From positions 2,480,001 to 2,544,000 of the forward strand of contig CM074128.1 in the NCBI GenBank assembly GCA_037178625.1: a DNA stretch of 64,000 bases, given 5' to 3'. The stretch's first letter is position 1, and every line of letters starts with the position of its first letter. The translations under genes and the position numbers were made by a program. This document shows positions 54,515 through 63,196 of this stretch, piece by piece. The notes beneath the pieces are model-generated. The model saw nothing but the letters and a program-made list of their open reading frames with translations, was not told the DNA's origin and did not search any database. This DNA comes from Skeletonema tropicum (taxonomy: Eukaryota > Bacillariophyta > Thalassiosirophyceae > Thalassiosirales > Thalassiosiraceae).

Positions 54515-56461
54515 TTATCCAGCATTATGCTCCCATATCACATGAGATATTGAACATGCTCCATTCTCTCTAGACACGTCATCGCGAGTCACTGCAATGG
54601 CAACTGGTAATCCAAATCCGTTGCCTTTCGTGGATAGCTTAGCATCTTTTGGAATTTCTAGCCTGATGCAGATGTCTTTTTTGAGATAAGATGCAACTTC
54701 TTTGATTTGAGTCACTTCAGCTTTTGCAACTGCCACATTTCCTACTTCAAAAGCAAGATCAGAAAGCATATTGCACTCTTTGTCACCTCGTTTCTCGTTG
54801 ACTTCACAAAGTACAACAGCGTTGAAATATTTTCCAGCTTGTACATCACCAGTTGATTGCACAGGATTCGTTGCAGATAGCTCATATGGTAGCCAAAGCT
54901 TGAGCGTTCCTGATGATGGAATACCATACAAAGCAGTTTTCATGTCGATGTAGCCCAAACCACCATATTTCTGAACTTTTACTTTTGTCTCGCGTTCCAC
55001 TTTTCCCACATCCATTACCCAGCCTCCATTGAAGAGTGAATCGTCTCGGCTTTGTAGCATATCATCTTCATCTTTTGTGACACCAGATTCTATTATTGCG
55101 TTCAAGTTGCCAAACATGTTCGGAAGGAATGACGTCCGGCAAGAGACGCGGTTCATGTGCCACTTGCTAGAATCACCATTTGAAGGAGCACCGTGCAACA
55201 TTGACACGGCACCAGTCTTTTCCACATCGGTCACTGGCGCAGGTAACTCACTGCCAAGAGTTGGATTTTGTTGAAGAACGGTTTTTCTCCAATTAGGATC
55301 TTCTTCCATAACATTCAGTGCAGCTTCTACAGCATCAATCATATGCATTGCCATCATCCATCCCATAAGCTCATGTTCCATCTTCTTAGGATGCCATGGG
55401 CTCTGTCCTGGTGATCCTTTCGGTGCTCCCCATTCATCCCACTTTTGAAGACCTGGCGGCTTGTCTGTCTCAGGCAACTGTAATAGCTTTTTGTTGACAG
55501 AATCCCTGCCTCCAAGAGCTACAGGATCTGGCAAGAAACCCATGTTTACATACTTTTGTAGCAAATCCAACCGCGGCCTTTTCATATCAAGTAAAATAAA
55601 CATTGGAGGAGATTTTGGCATCATGAGTGCCTGCCGGACGTAACTTTCTAATCCAGCTGCACCATTCCCTTCATTCATTCCATAGTCCCAGCTCACAGCA
55701 TCAGCGTCCTCTCCTAAAAAATTTGGTAAACACCACCCATATGGGAAGGATGGTATCCCTCCAATTGCCGAGTTTCGCACGACAAGCTTCACTCCCAAAG
55801 GAGGTAATGCCAATATCGGAGCAAGAATTTTCTCCATAACGAATGGGTAAGATTGTTCAAAGTGATTGCCTCGCCCAACAGTCACAGAATATCCTCCAAA
55901 CGCCATAATAAACTCTGCTTGCTGCAAAGCTGATGATGATTGTTTTTCCTCAAAACGGACAATAGATCTTAAATATCGATCAGCTGTGAAGCGCACAGAA
56001 TTCATATTTTTTGCAGCCTTTTCATTTTCAAATGTGCGTAGGCCACGCTTCAACATATCTAATGCTTCTGATTTCCCACCATATCTTGTATAGAATTCTT
56101 CTCGAACTTTTGTAATTTGATCTCTTGCATTGTCAATATCTTTTGGGTCCAAGACGGCTGTGATAGGGGCCGATCCAGATCCACGAAGACTGTCGCCGTT
56201 GGTTGCTGGTGAGTCAACCGACAATATTAAAGATAAAAACCAGCACACAGCAATAGCTAGAAGTATTTGAATAGAGCGGAAGAGAATAATGTCCGTGGTT
56301 GTTGTTTGAGATGCTGCCGTGTAAGGATTTCCTGGCCGAGAATGATACTTTGAACGCAATGACGATCCGGAACCATTTTTCTTGGTGCTACTACTGCCAT
56401 TGGTGTTATTACTGTCAACTTCATTGTTGAGGGGAGCTTTTGACCTTCTGTGCATCTCCAT
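54515..56461 (-). CDS. Type II membrane protein with SGNH/GDSL-like domain
   Basis: 648 residues from the ATG at 56461. A cytosolic Ser/Asn/Lys-rich N-terminus, one membrane anchor (about 60-82, RSIQILLAIAVCWFLSLIL), then a lumenal domain. SGNH-type blocks are recognisable: AFGGYSVTVGRGNHF (block I, Gly-Tyr-Ser), NSAIGGIP (block II Gly), SWDYGMNEG (block III Asn) and SPWHPKKMEHELMGW (block V His). The family covers esterases and polysaccharide O-acetyl-modifying enzymes; a Golgi glycan-modifying role is inference. Diatoms have many proteins of this layout. The C-terminal third is unassigned. Confidence 0.7.
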   Translation of the reverse strand: MEMHRRSKAPLNNEVDSNNTNGSSSTKKNGSGSSLRSKYHSRPGNPYTAASQTTTTDIILFRSIQILLAIAVCWFLSLILSVDSPATNGDSLRGSGSAPITAVLDPKDIDNARDQITKVREEFYTRYGGKSEALDMLKRGLRTFENEKAAKNMNSVRFTADRYLRSIVRFEEKQSSSALQQAEFIMAFGGYSVTVGRGNHFEQSYPFVMEKILAPILALPPLGVKLVVRNSAIGGIPSFPYGWCLPNFLGEDADAVSWDYGMNEGNGAAGLESYVRQALMMPKSPPMFILLDMKRPRLDLLQKYVNMGFLPDPVALGGRDSVNKKLLQLPETDKPPGLQKWDEWGAPKGSPGQSPWHPKKMEHELMGWMMAMHMIDAVEAALNVMEEDPNWRKTVLQQNPTLGSELPAPVTDVEKTGAVSMLHGAPSNGDSSKWHMNRVSCRTSFLPNMFGNLNAIIESGVTKDEDDMLQSRDDSLFNGGWVMDVGKVERETKVKVQKYGGLGYIDMKTALYGIPSSGTLKLWLPYELSATNPVQSTGDVQAGKYFNAVVLCEVNEKRGDKECNMLSDLAFEVGNVAVAKAEVTQIKEVASYLKKDICIRLEIPKDAKLSTKGNGFGLPVAIAVTRDDVSRENGACSISHVIWEHNAG

Positions 56462-56663
56462 CTTTGCCTGGAGACGTGGTTAAAATAGATAAGCGTAGCT
56501 GTCGTGTTGTTGGCTGTTGTCTCTCTGTGTTTACATCATCATTATCAAAATGGTTTTGTATTTATTTATTCATCATTGCCATTTTGAGTTTGATTTTGAC
56601 TTCATTCGGGCGGTGAAGAAAAAAAAGAAAACATACAATATCTAAATAATGAGAGGAGCTAAG

Positions 56664-56761
56664 TCGTTCGTTCTGTCGTTCTGTCGGTCGTTCGTTCTGT
56701 CGTTCTGTCGGTCGGTCGGTCGTTCTGTCGTTCTGTCGTTCTGTCGTTCTGTCGTTCTGTC
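56664..56761. repeat. GTTCTGTC/GGTC microsatellite
   Basis: Almost 100 nt built from CGTT, CTGT and CGGT units, with five consecutive GTTCTGTC copies at the right end. Both strands are open in several frames, producing spurious Arg/Gln/Asn/Asp/Thr repeat peptides that are not genes. Confidence 0.9.
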
Positions 56762-56796
56762 CGGGCCCTTTGGCGTGTCCTTTGGCCTTCACGGGC

Positions 56797-57077
56797 ATTT
56801 TCGATCGACTCTTTCTTTGATTGGCTTGATTTGACCCCTTGCCCCCCCCCGTTTTTAGAGTTTTCGATTGACTCTTTCTTTGATTGCCTTAGATTTGAAT
56901 GTTCAGGGGGGGACACCCCCCCTTGCCCCCCCCGTGTTTAGAATTTTCGATTGACTCTTTCTTTGATTGGCTTAGATTTGATTGTTCAGGGGGGACACCC
57001 CCCCTTGCCCCCCGTGTTTAGAATTTTCGATTGACTCTTTCTTTGATTGGCTTAGATTTGATTGTTCAGGGGGGGAC
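56797..57077. repeat. 80-83 bp tandem minisatellite with G/C hairpins
   Basis: About 3.5 copies. Unit starts are at 56851, 56934 and 57014 (periods 83 and 80), with a shortened copy from about 56797. Each full unit has TTTTCGATTGACTCTTTCTT, then GGCTTAGATTTGA, then a G6-ACA-C7 block that can fold on itself. The last copy ends inside the G/C block. Confidence 0.9.
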
Positions 57078-57251
57078 ACACGGAAGAGGCAAATGGACCT
57101 ACTCTTCAAGATTTGATCAATCCCCGACCATGGTGGGCACATGTTATGTAATTAATGCAATCTAAACAGCAAAGAAAATCTCTTTATTCGCCTCTTATCT
57201 GCTAGCTTCGTAACACGATCCCCCCCTACGAACAACAACATTACTGACATC

Positions 57252-57863
57252 TCAACCCCCCGCTTTCTCCTCCCCTGCATTGCAACTAAGGTATGGGTTG
57301 TGTGACAAACACTCTTTCAACACAGGCACTGTCGCATAAGTGCGAACAGGAAACTTGGTATTGTCATGCACAACAGCAATACGAAGAAGCCTCTCCTCAG
57401 CTCCTTGAGAATTGTATTTTTTCAATCTCAGCAGCTCCGCATCATTTTCAAAATCTGGAAAAAATACTGAAATTTCTGCGCCCAAAATCTTAGACATGCA
57501 ATCAAAGTCTAACTCCTCTGCAATCCTTTCGTTATTCTCCAGCTTCTCCACATATTCAATAAAACTCATTGTGCCACCATGTTTCCCAACCCTAAATAAT
57601 GAAGAACGTTCCAAATCCACAGCATTCTCCTTCTCATAATTAATTAATAATCCCTTCAAATCTTCTATTGACATGTACGAACCGTACAACGCCAAATGAT
57701 TCGATACAGCATTCAAAAATCCGTCTTGCCCGTAATTGATCCATAAAACCTCATGCCCATGCTCGAACAGGGTCCGCAAGAACGGAACAGGAAGAGAAAT
57801 TTTCTCCAAATTATCAACGAATTGCCTCCTCTCTTTCGTCACAACACCAGTTACAGAACTCAT
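57252..57863 (-). CDS. Hypothetical protein, possible degenerate OTU fold
   Basis: 203 residues from the ATG at 57863; the few codons before it start with TTG. The order of features recalls OTU cysteine proteases: YGQDGFLNAVSNHLALYG (where active OTUs have D-G-x-C-L-F), EDLKGLLINY, an acidic helix ERIAEELDFDCMSKILGAEISVFFP, and RIAVVHDN. No Cys is present at the expected catalytic position, so it would be inactive if related. A TATATA-like stretch (GGTATATATGAAAC) lies about 70 nt upstream. The similarity is my reading, not a search result. Confidence 0.5.
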   Translation of the reverse strand: MSSVTGVVTKERRQFVDNLEKISLPVPFLRTLFEHGHEVLWINYGQDGFLNAVSNHLALYGSYMSIEDLKGLLINYEKENAVDLERSSLFRVGKHGGTMSFIEYVEKLENNERIAEELDFDCMSKILGAEISVFFPDFENDAELLRLKKYNSQGAEERLLRIAVVHDNTKFPVRTYATVPVLKECLSHNPYLSCNAGEEKAGG

Positions 57864-58435
57864 CCTTTTCAAGCTTACTAATATTTCGTCACATCACTAT
57901 CTACTAGGATAGTATTGCAAGTTTCATATATACCTTAGGGAAGCTGCCTCACTCTTTCAATGACGAATCTGATATCACAACAAACACCCATCAAGATTCG
58001 GGGAAGAAGGAAGGAGACCCAAAAAACGAAATAAAATCAATTTTCAATTCGTACTATTTGAATACTGCTATGTATATAAGTAGACACAATCAATATCGTA
58101 GTAGATAGCCGGTGCCTCCTCTCTTATTTAGAAAACCCGCGCAGCGGCTAGACGAGCGTCAGCGAGGCTAGTGACCAATGACGCTTTGTTGATACTTGAT
58201 ACTCGGATAAGTAGGTGACTGTCAATACCAGTACAGTATTTCTGGGTCCTGGCTCTTCTCTCTGCCAACTGTTCATCTTGACACCCGTAGGATCGCTACG
58301 TCGGAAATAGTACATTTCGGGATTTTGGCCATCAAAAAAATCCTTCTGTTTGCCTACAAACCTGCCGAAGTGCCTTTTTCCACTTCCAACACATCTCATA
58401 ACAAGATCCAAGATCCAAGATCCAAATAAACAACC
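57864..58435. promoter_or_regulatory. Divergent promoter, OTU-like / NDUFA4-like
   Basis: 572 nt. TATA-like words on the minus-strand side occur at about 57930 and 58072. The side next to the NDUFA4-like start has a direct repeat of AAGATCC(A). A minus-strand open frame (58148-58564) crosses this region and the first exon but is a shadow. Confidence 0.4.
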
Positions 58436-58979
58436 ATGAATTCTTTCCAATTTGCTGCACGTAGGACCCAGGCTCTCGCCTCCCGTCGCTTCTTTTCCAA
58501 GGGTTCCATCCCTACTTCCTCCACTGCTGAAATCGATGGAGTCAAGGTCGCTGGATTGCCACACCTATCAGTAAGTTCAAGTTGACATGACCGATCAGAA
58601 TTTGAAGGGGCCTCTCTCTTCTGACGTATAATATCCTTTGCATTGTTGCTAATCTCTTTTATTTCACACGTGCCTATTGTCATTGCAGACGAGCTCCATG
58701 AAGTGGGCTTACAGGCAAAAGCATTGGCTTAGTGATCCAGCTACCTATCCCTTAATTGCGATCCTAGCAGGCACCGGATGCTTCGTCACCGGCTTCAGCG
58801 CGTATTACCTTACCACCGCCAAAGATGTTCAGATTAGTCCTTTGAAGAGGTGAGCAGCCATCTTGTTTGTAGTATTATTTGTGAATTCTTGCCCATGATC
58901 TCGCGCAACTCACAAGAAATAATTCGCCGTGTTTTTGATAACCTTTTAAAGGAACAAAACTATTCGTGATTGGAACTAG
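58436..58979 (+). CDS. NDUFA4/B12D-like mitochondrial inner-membrane subunit
   Basis: 107 residues in three exons: 58436-58570, 58689-58849 and 58952-58979. The introns are GTAAGT...TTGCAG and GTGAGC...TTAAAG, with phases 0 and 2. The N-terminus (MNSFQFAARRTQALASRRFFSKG) is a mitochondrial leader. The core is one membrane helix (YPLIAILAGTGCFVTGFSAYYL) and the tail reads DVQISPLKRNKTIRDWN, where KNKT...RDW is the usual end of the family. Members belong to respiratory complex I or IV. The last exon codes for only eight whole residues; without splicing, the frame would stop at TGA right after KR, one residue into the family end. Too short and split for simple ORF calling. Confidence 0.85.
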
Positions 58980-59315
58980 GCTGCACTGATGCTATTCCAT
59001 ATTTGTGATATGGTAGGATAAGTAGGTGAAGACTGAATTGTAGTTACATAGTGTTATTTGGGGGCTCGTGTGGTTTCAATTTGTATTCTTCGATCCTTGA
59101 ATGATAAGAGACAACCGTCAATCATGGAAACTGAGGGAATTCCTAATCTTCAAGTAAAGTAAACAAATCAGAAACCATCAGATCATTATTACCAATCTCC
59201 TCCTCTCTACCATTGTTAAGAGTAGAATACTCCAGTGAAACCAACAACAAAAGAATCATTACTATTCGTCAAAATTTTATGTATACCCCAAAGATCAATA
59301 CTTTTACATCACCAC
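58980..59315. other. Convergent 3' intergenic region
   Basis: 336 nt between the stops of the NDUFA4-like and TM9SF genes. No ORF or repeat seen; it should hold both poly(A) regions. Confidence 0.4.
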
Positions 59316-61571
59316 TTAGTCAACCTTGACAGCTCCATAGATCCTCCTCGTGAACCAGAAGCAGGAGAGGTATCCAACTGTTCCGCAAAACAATGCAAAG
59401 GCCAACGAAATCATCGACATGTACGTCAAATACACCATCACAGGCAAGACACCCACTAGCTCCAACTTCGATGCCAAGAACCAAATCGAGTACAAGAATA
59501 GGTACAATCCAGCAGACGCACAGTTGAAGAATGACTTCCACCACCAACGATGGTCCTCCGCACAAAGCTGCAAATAACACATCACACAAGACACTTGCGC
59601 ACAGGTAGCTGCCAAAATCGACACTACTGCAAACAGAAAGCCCATGATGTAGTACAACTGATGCAGCCACAACGCACTCATGATGAAGAACAGCTCGATG
59701 CACACAGATCCAAAAGGGAGCATACCTGCGAGAATGTTGCTGACGGGAGGACTCGCGTAGTAAGGCACCTCGGGAATGAAACGGGCAATCTGATTCGTCT
59801 TCGTTGGCACCTCAATCTTATCAGCACGGTAGCCAAAGTAGCTACCGACAAACACCAGTGGAGTCGCCACGCATCCCCACAGCAAGAAGATGAGGAATAC
59901 CGTCAAGAATGACACGGCCGTCGCGGCACCCACAATGCGCAAGAAGATGTTCAACACCATGAACATGCTCACAATCACTGCGGGGAAGGCAAGTGCAGTA
60001 GCAATCGTGTTTTTCTTCCAAGCCTTGGCATCACAGAACTTGTAAAGTCGAGCAGAGACGTATCCACCAACCACGCCGCAGAATACATACAACAACACCA
60101 TTGCCGTCAACGCTTGGCCCTTCTTGATTGGGTTCAACATACGAAGCATCGATGCCAACAATGTGGCAAAGAAGGCCGAACCGATCTGAGCGCCACTCCC
60201 AACCAACACACAAAGCAGCATGGGATAACTTTGGGGTGGGCGGAAGACATCTCCGTGAACCAGCTTCCAGCCAGTTTCCTCCTGTGCCTCCTCTATGGTT
60301 TGCATTTCATTGTAGCCAGCAATATCTTTTTTGAGCGTGCGGATCATGATGGTAGCAACAGCACCCGTCAAGAAGACCACAATCATGAGAGAGTTGACGA
60401 TGGCAAAGTAGTGAATCTCATCATCAGGTGATCCAACCAGATAGACATCCCATCTATCAGCCCAGGGGATGTCAGTTTCCTGCCATTGCACCTCGTAGGA
60501 GAATCCGATGTACAATGGTTCGCCAGAGGATCCAGAACGTAATTTGAGGTAAGTTTCGGGTTCGTTAATAGGGGAGGCATCTGGGGGACTATCTGGAGAG
60601 CAGCCGGGAAATCCATCTGCCTTTCCTGCCGCTTCAAGATTGGTATCTTGTGTAAGTGACTTTATTCCGTCACTTTTAAAGTAATCAATTGAAATTGGAT
60701 GAGCATCAAACCCAATAATACGCACTCCCTCAAACTCATTGGGATCCTCGCGGTAATTGATGGTGAACTTGATGTGGTTATACAAATAGAATTCATCTTC
60801 CTGCAATCCAGTGAAAGAGGGGGGAGCCTTAAATCCAACCGGATATCCACGCACAGCATAATTCAATTCTCTGCTACGCATCAATAGGGGGAGTTGATCC
60901 AGAGTCAAGTGGACGCGGTATTGCCTATCCACCAATTTGCGCATCCAACGTAAGTTCTTCCCCGCGATGTCAACAACACAGAGGGGAGTACATCCTTTAT
61001 CCACCTTGGTGGGGAAATTGTAGGGAGACATGCGCATCTTGTATCCCATAAGACGACTTCCCAAATTCTTGCGCTGACGGAATCGCTTTTGGATTTTTTC
61101 AGCCGGCTCTGGACAAGAAGGCAACTCATAAAAATCAAAAGGAAGGTTTGTGCGCTTGGATTCCACCTGTTCCACGAATGCGGGCACTGGCTCCCTCTCG
61201 GAATACTCCTCGGGAGAGGCTCCGGGAAATAACACCTGTGCGAGGCTTGCCTCCTTGCGACGGAATAAGCCCTTCCTCTTTTTTTTGCGCAATTCATATG
61301 ATCTGAGCTCAGCAGCCTCCTTAGTCATACCAACTTGATCCTGACCATCGGCCTTCATTTGGGCATATTTAATGGCCTTTTCACGTTCAATGCGTTTACG
61401 CTCCTTGCGGCCGGCACGACGGCCTCCCTTATCTTCTTGGGCACGACGTTCGTCTCCGTCATGATGTTTTTTCTTCCTGAATCCTGCGTCGGCGGGGTTA
61501 AGGAGAAAGCAGATGGAGAGGAGAATGGCTGCCCGTATGATCAGGCGGGCAGAGCATGTCGTCTTCGCCAT
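59316..61571 (-). CDS. TM9SF (nonaspanin) family protein, copy 1
   Basis: 751 residues, ATG at 61571. A signal peptide (RLIIRAAILLSICFLL...ADA) is followed by a basic cluster and a large lumenal domain (RVHLTLDQLPLLMRSRELNYAVRG, DEFYLYNHIKFTINY). Nine predicted membrane segments follow, with the family blocks LLCVLVGSGAQIG, GYVSARLYK and GSYFGYR. The end (YGAVKVD) matches the K-x-D/E C-terminal signal of TM9 proteins that binds COPI and retains them in the Golgi. Known family members act in Golgi/endosome sorting. An unusual extra basic stretch precedes the lumenal domain (EERRAQ...RKERKRIEREKAI). A close paralogue lies inverted at 63197. Confidence 0.95.
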   Translation of the reverse strand: MAKTTCSARLIIRAAILLSICFLLNPADAGFRKKKHHDGDERRAQEDKGGRRAGRKERKRIEREKAIKYAQMKADGQDQVGMTKEAAELRSYELRKKKRKGLFRRKEASLAQVLFPGASPEEYSEREPVPAFVEQVESKRTNLPFDFYELPSCPEPAEKIQKRFRQRKNLGSRLMGYKMRMSPYNFPTKVDKGCTPLCVVDIAGKNLRWMRKLVDRQYRVHLTLDQLPLLMRSRELNYAVRGYPVGFKAPPSFTGLQEDEFYLYNHIKFTINYREDPNEFEGVRIIGFDAHPISIDYFKSDGIKSLTQDTNLEAAGKADGFPGCSPDSPPDASPINEPETYLKLRSGSSGEPLYIGFSYEVQWQETDIPWADRWDVYLVGSPDDEIHYFAIVNSLMIVVFLTGAVATIMIRTLKKDIAGYNEMQTIEEAQEETGWKLVHGDVFRPPQSYPMLLCVLVGSGAQIGSAFFATLLASMLRMLNPIKKGQALTAMVLLYVFCGVVGGYVSARLYKFCDAKAWKKNTIATALAFPAVIVSMFMVLNIFLRIVGAATAVSFLTVFLIFLLWGCVATPLVFVGSYFGYRADKIEVPTKTNQIARFIPEVPYYASPPVSNILAGMLPFGSVCIELFFIMSALWLHQLYYIMGFLFAVVSILAATCAQVSCVMCYLQLCAEDHRWWWKSFFNCASAGLYLFLYSIWFLASKLELVGVLPVMVYLTYMSMISLAFALFCGTVGYLSCFWFTRRIYGAVKVD

Positions 61572-62074
61572 GGTTCGATATTAATTGCTGGGCCTATCTG
61601 GATGGATGCCTGTCGATTTTCAGCAAAATCTATGAACAAAATCCTCAAAAAATGGCATTGCCAGCCAGCCGCGCCGCGCGAACATGCCGCCGTTTGTGGG
61701 CCCGCCAAATTTTCTCTCATCATAATAATACTTGTATACGACTACTATATCGCAGATGATCTGTCTCCAGCGCCGCCCATCCTATCTATATCATACCTCT
61801 TCCTCAGCTTATACGATGCATGAGGGGCAGAGCAGTTCTAATATGTAGTAGGTATTTTCAAGGATTGATCGAATGGAAAAAGCCAACTTTTTCGAACAGA
61901 TGCAATAGTAATCTAAAAGATAATCCACGTCTACTTTACAGTTTCGGTTCAAATGTCTTGTTGTGGTGTCTCCAAATGGTTATCTATCTTGTTCATTGTG
62001 AATTAAATAGTGTATCGTTTGATATGATACTTTACAAGGATAACAACGCATCATATTGTGCTCAATCTCCTCCG
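61572..62074. other. Intergenic, TM9SF copy 1 upstream region
   Basis: 503 nt between the TM9SF start (minus) and the TMEM97 stop (minus). Open frames on the plus strand (61335-61823) are shadows crossing into it. Nothing else recognised. Confidence 0.4.
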
Positions 62075-62703
62075 TCATTGTTCCTTCTTGCTTGCTTCGA
62101 CTCTACCAAACACATCTTCATTAGAAACAGCAATTATTACCAACCATAATGGAAATATCAAGTAAGGCAAATAAAATCCAAGCAGAATCCCCTTTTCACT
62201 CATATTTGTTTTTTCATTTGTCAGAATGTATTGTAATATCGGTACCAGAGTCGTTGCTGTAGAACTACCATAAATGATGCACAGTGATTTGAATGGTCCA
62301 TCACCCCGAATGCTTCGTTTCTGTGGAGGTTTTGATTGTTGCAAGATTGCATATACGGCTAGAAAGAAGAAAGGTAATTGGAAGATGACTTCAATTGAAA
62401 CAAGAGAGGAGAACCACGGCTCTACTGGATGCTCCATCAACGTGTCCTGATTATGGCATTGATGTCGGTAGCAGGTTAGTTCGATTGAGATCATCGCAAA
62501 GAAAATATCAGCACTAGCCTCAAGATGAGGCAACATACACGCACCTTGAAGGTAACAGCATACCAATCAACGACATCTTGCAACGCTTGTGGATAAAAAC
62601 TGCGGCGGAAGAATGCTTGTCCATCCACCAGCAGAGTGATGGGGATGTGAGATGAGAAGAATAATAGAAAGGCGATCCTGGTATTTCCTTGAAGCGTCAA
62701 CAT
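62075..62703 (-). CDS. TMEM97/sigma-2 receptor-like EXPERA protein
   Basis: 176 residues in two exons: 62703-62545 (donor GTGCGT) and 62446-62075 (acceptor AATCAG), phase 0. The four-helix EXPERA layout is visible: FFSSHIPITLLVDGQAF, then DWYAVTFK joined to DTLMEHPVEPWF, then IEVIFQLPFFFLAVYA, and finally TTLVPILQYILTN with LLGFYLPYLIFPLWLVI. In animals TMEM97 is an ER sterol-related protein. The N-terminus is short and there is no transit peptide. The gene lies between the two inverted TM9SF copies. Confidence 0.88.
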
Positions 62704-63196
62704 GGTGATGATTCCGCTTATGATTCCGAGCGTTAGGTGGCTACAATTAATTCACAACCACCGCACAACGTGTCTCTTATGCTTCTTGATCTTGTACGTA
62801 GCTTGATAGATATGAGATGATGAAGATGAAGAGGAAGTATGTAATGTGTGACGGCGATGCATGAAGTAAATGACGATAGAGTTTTTGACACAGTTCGTGG
62901 GAAGTCACTATGACAATTGAAGTCACTATTGTGACAGCTCACGACCAAAAAGCCACAAGGCACAATCAAGCAAAAGCAAAGAAGACCCTGGGCTGGCTGG
63001 TGGGGTCCTCACAATGGTACAATAGTTCAGACTTCAGAACCATGCCTCTCTATTGATATCAAATGAGTAGTGAAAAGTCTTCACCTTATTGTGTTGATCT
63101 TGCTCCTTGGGTCCCTTTGATTTTCAATTGTTGGTGTAGTGCTTAGTGCTTACAGATTACAGATATATATTCAACTTCAACGCTTCAAAAAATAAT
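62704..63196. promoter_or_regulatory. Divergent promoter, TMEM97 / TM9SF copy 2
   Basis: 493 nt between divergent starts. A CT-rich tract and the TATA-like GATATATATTC (about 63161) sit 30-40 nt before the TM9SF copy 2 ATG. Confidence 0.4.

Larger units (their letters stand above)
56462..57251. other. Repeat-rich intergenic region
   Basis: 790 nt between the SGNH gene start and the OTU-like stop. About 200 nt of promoter-side sequence is followed by the GTTCTGTC microsatellite (56664-56761), the 80-bp minisatellite (56797-57077) and about 170 nt of ordinary sequence. Confidence 0.7.

Noticed and set aside
56562..56916. ORFs with RQNDRTTE-type peptide repeats
   Set aside because: They are translations of the GTTCTGTC microsatellite and the minisatellite; both strands are open.
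58148..58683. Two minus-strand ORFs over the NDUFA4-like gene
   Set aside because: They cross the plus-strand exon 1 and an intron and lack any recognisable domain.
61335..61823. Plus-strand ORF of 162 codons across the TM9SF start
   Set aside because: It overlaps the conserved signal-peptide region of TM9SF antisense and has no supporting features.
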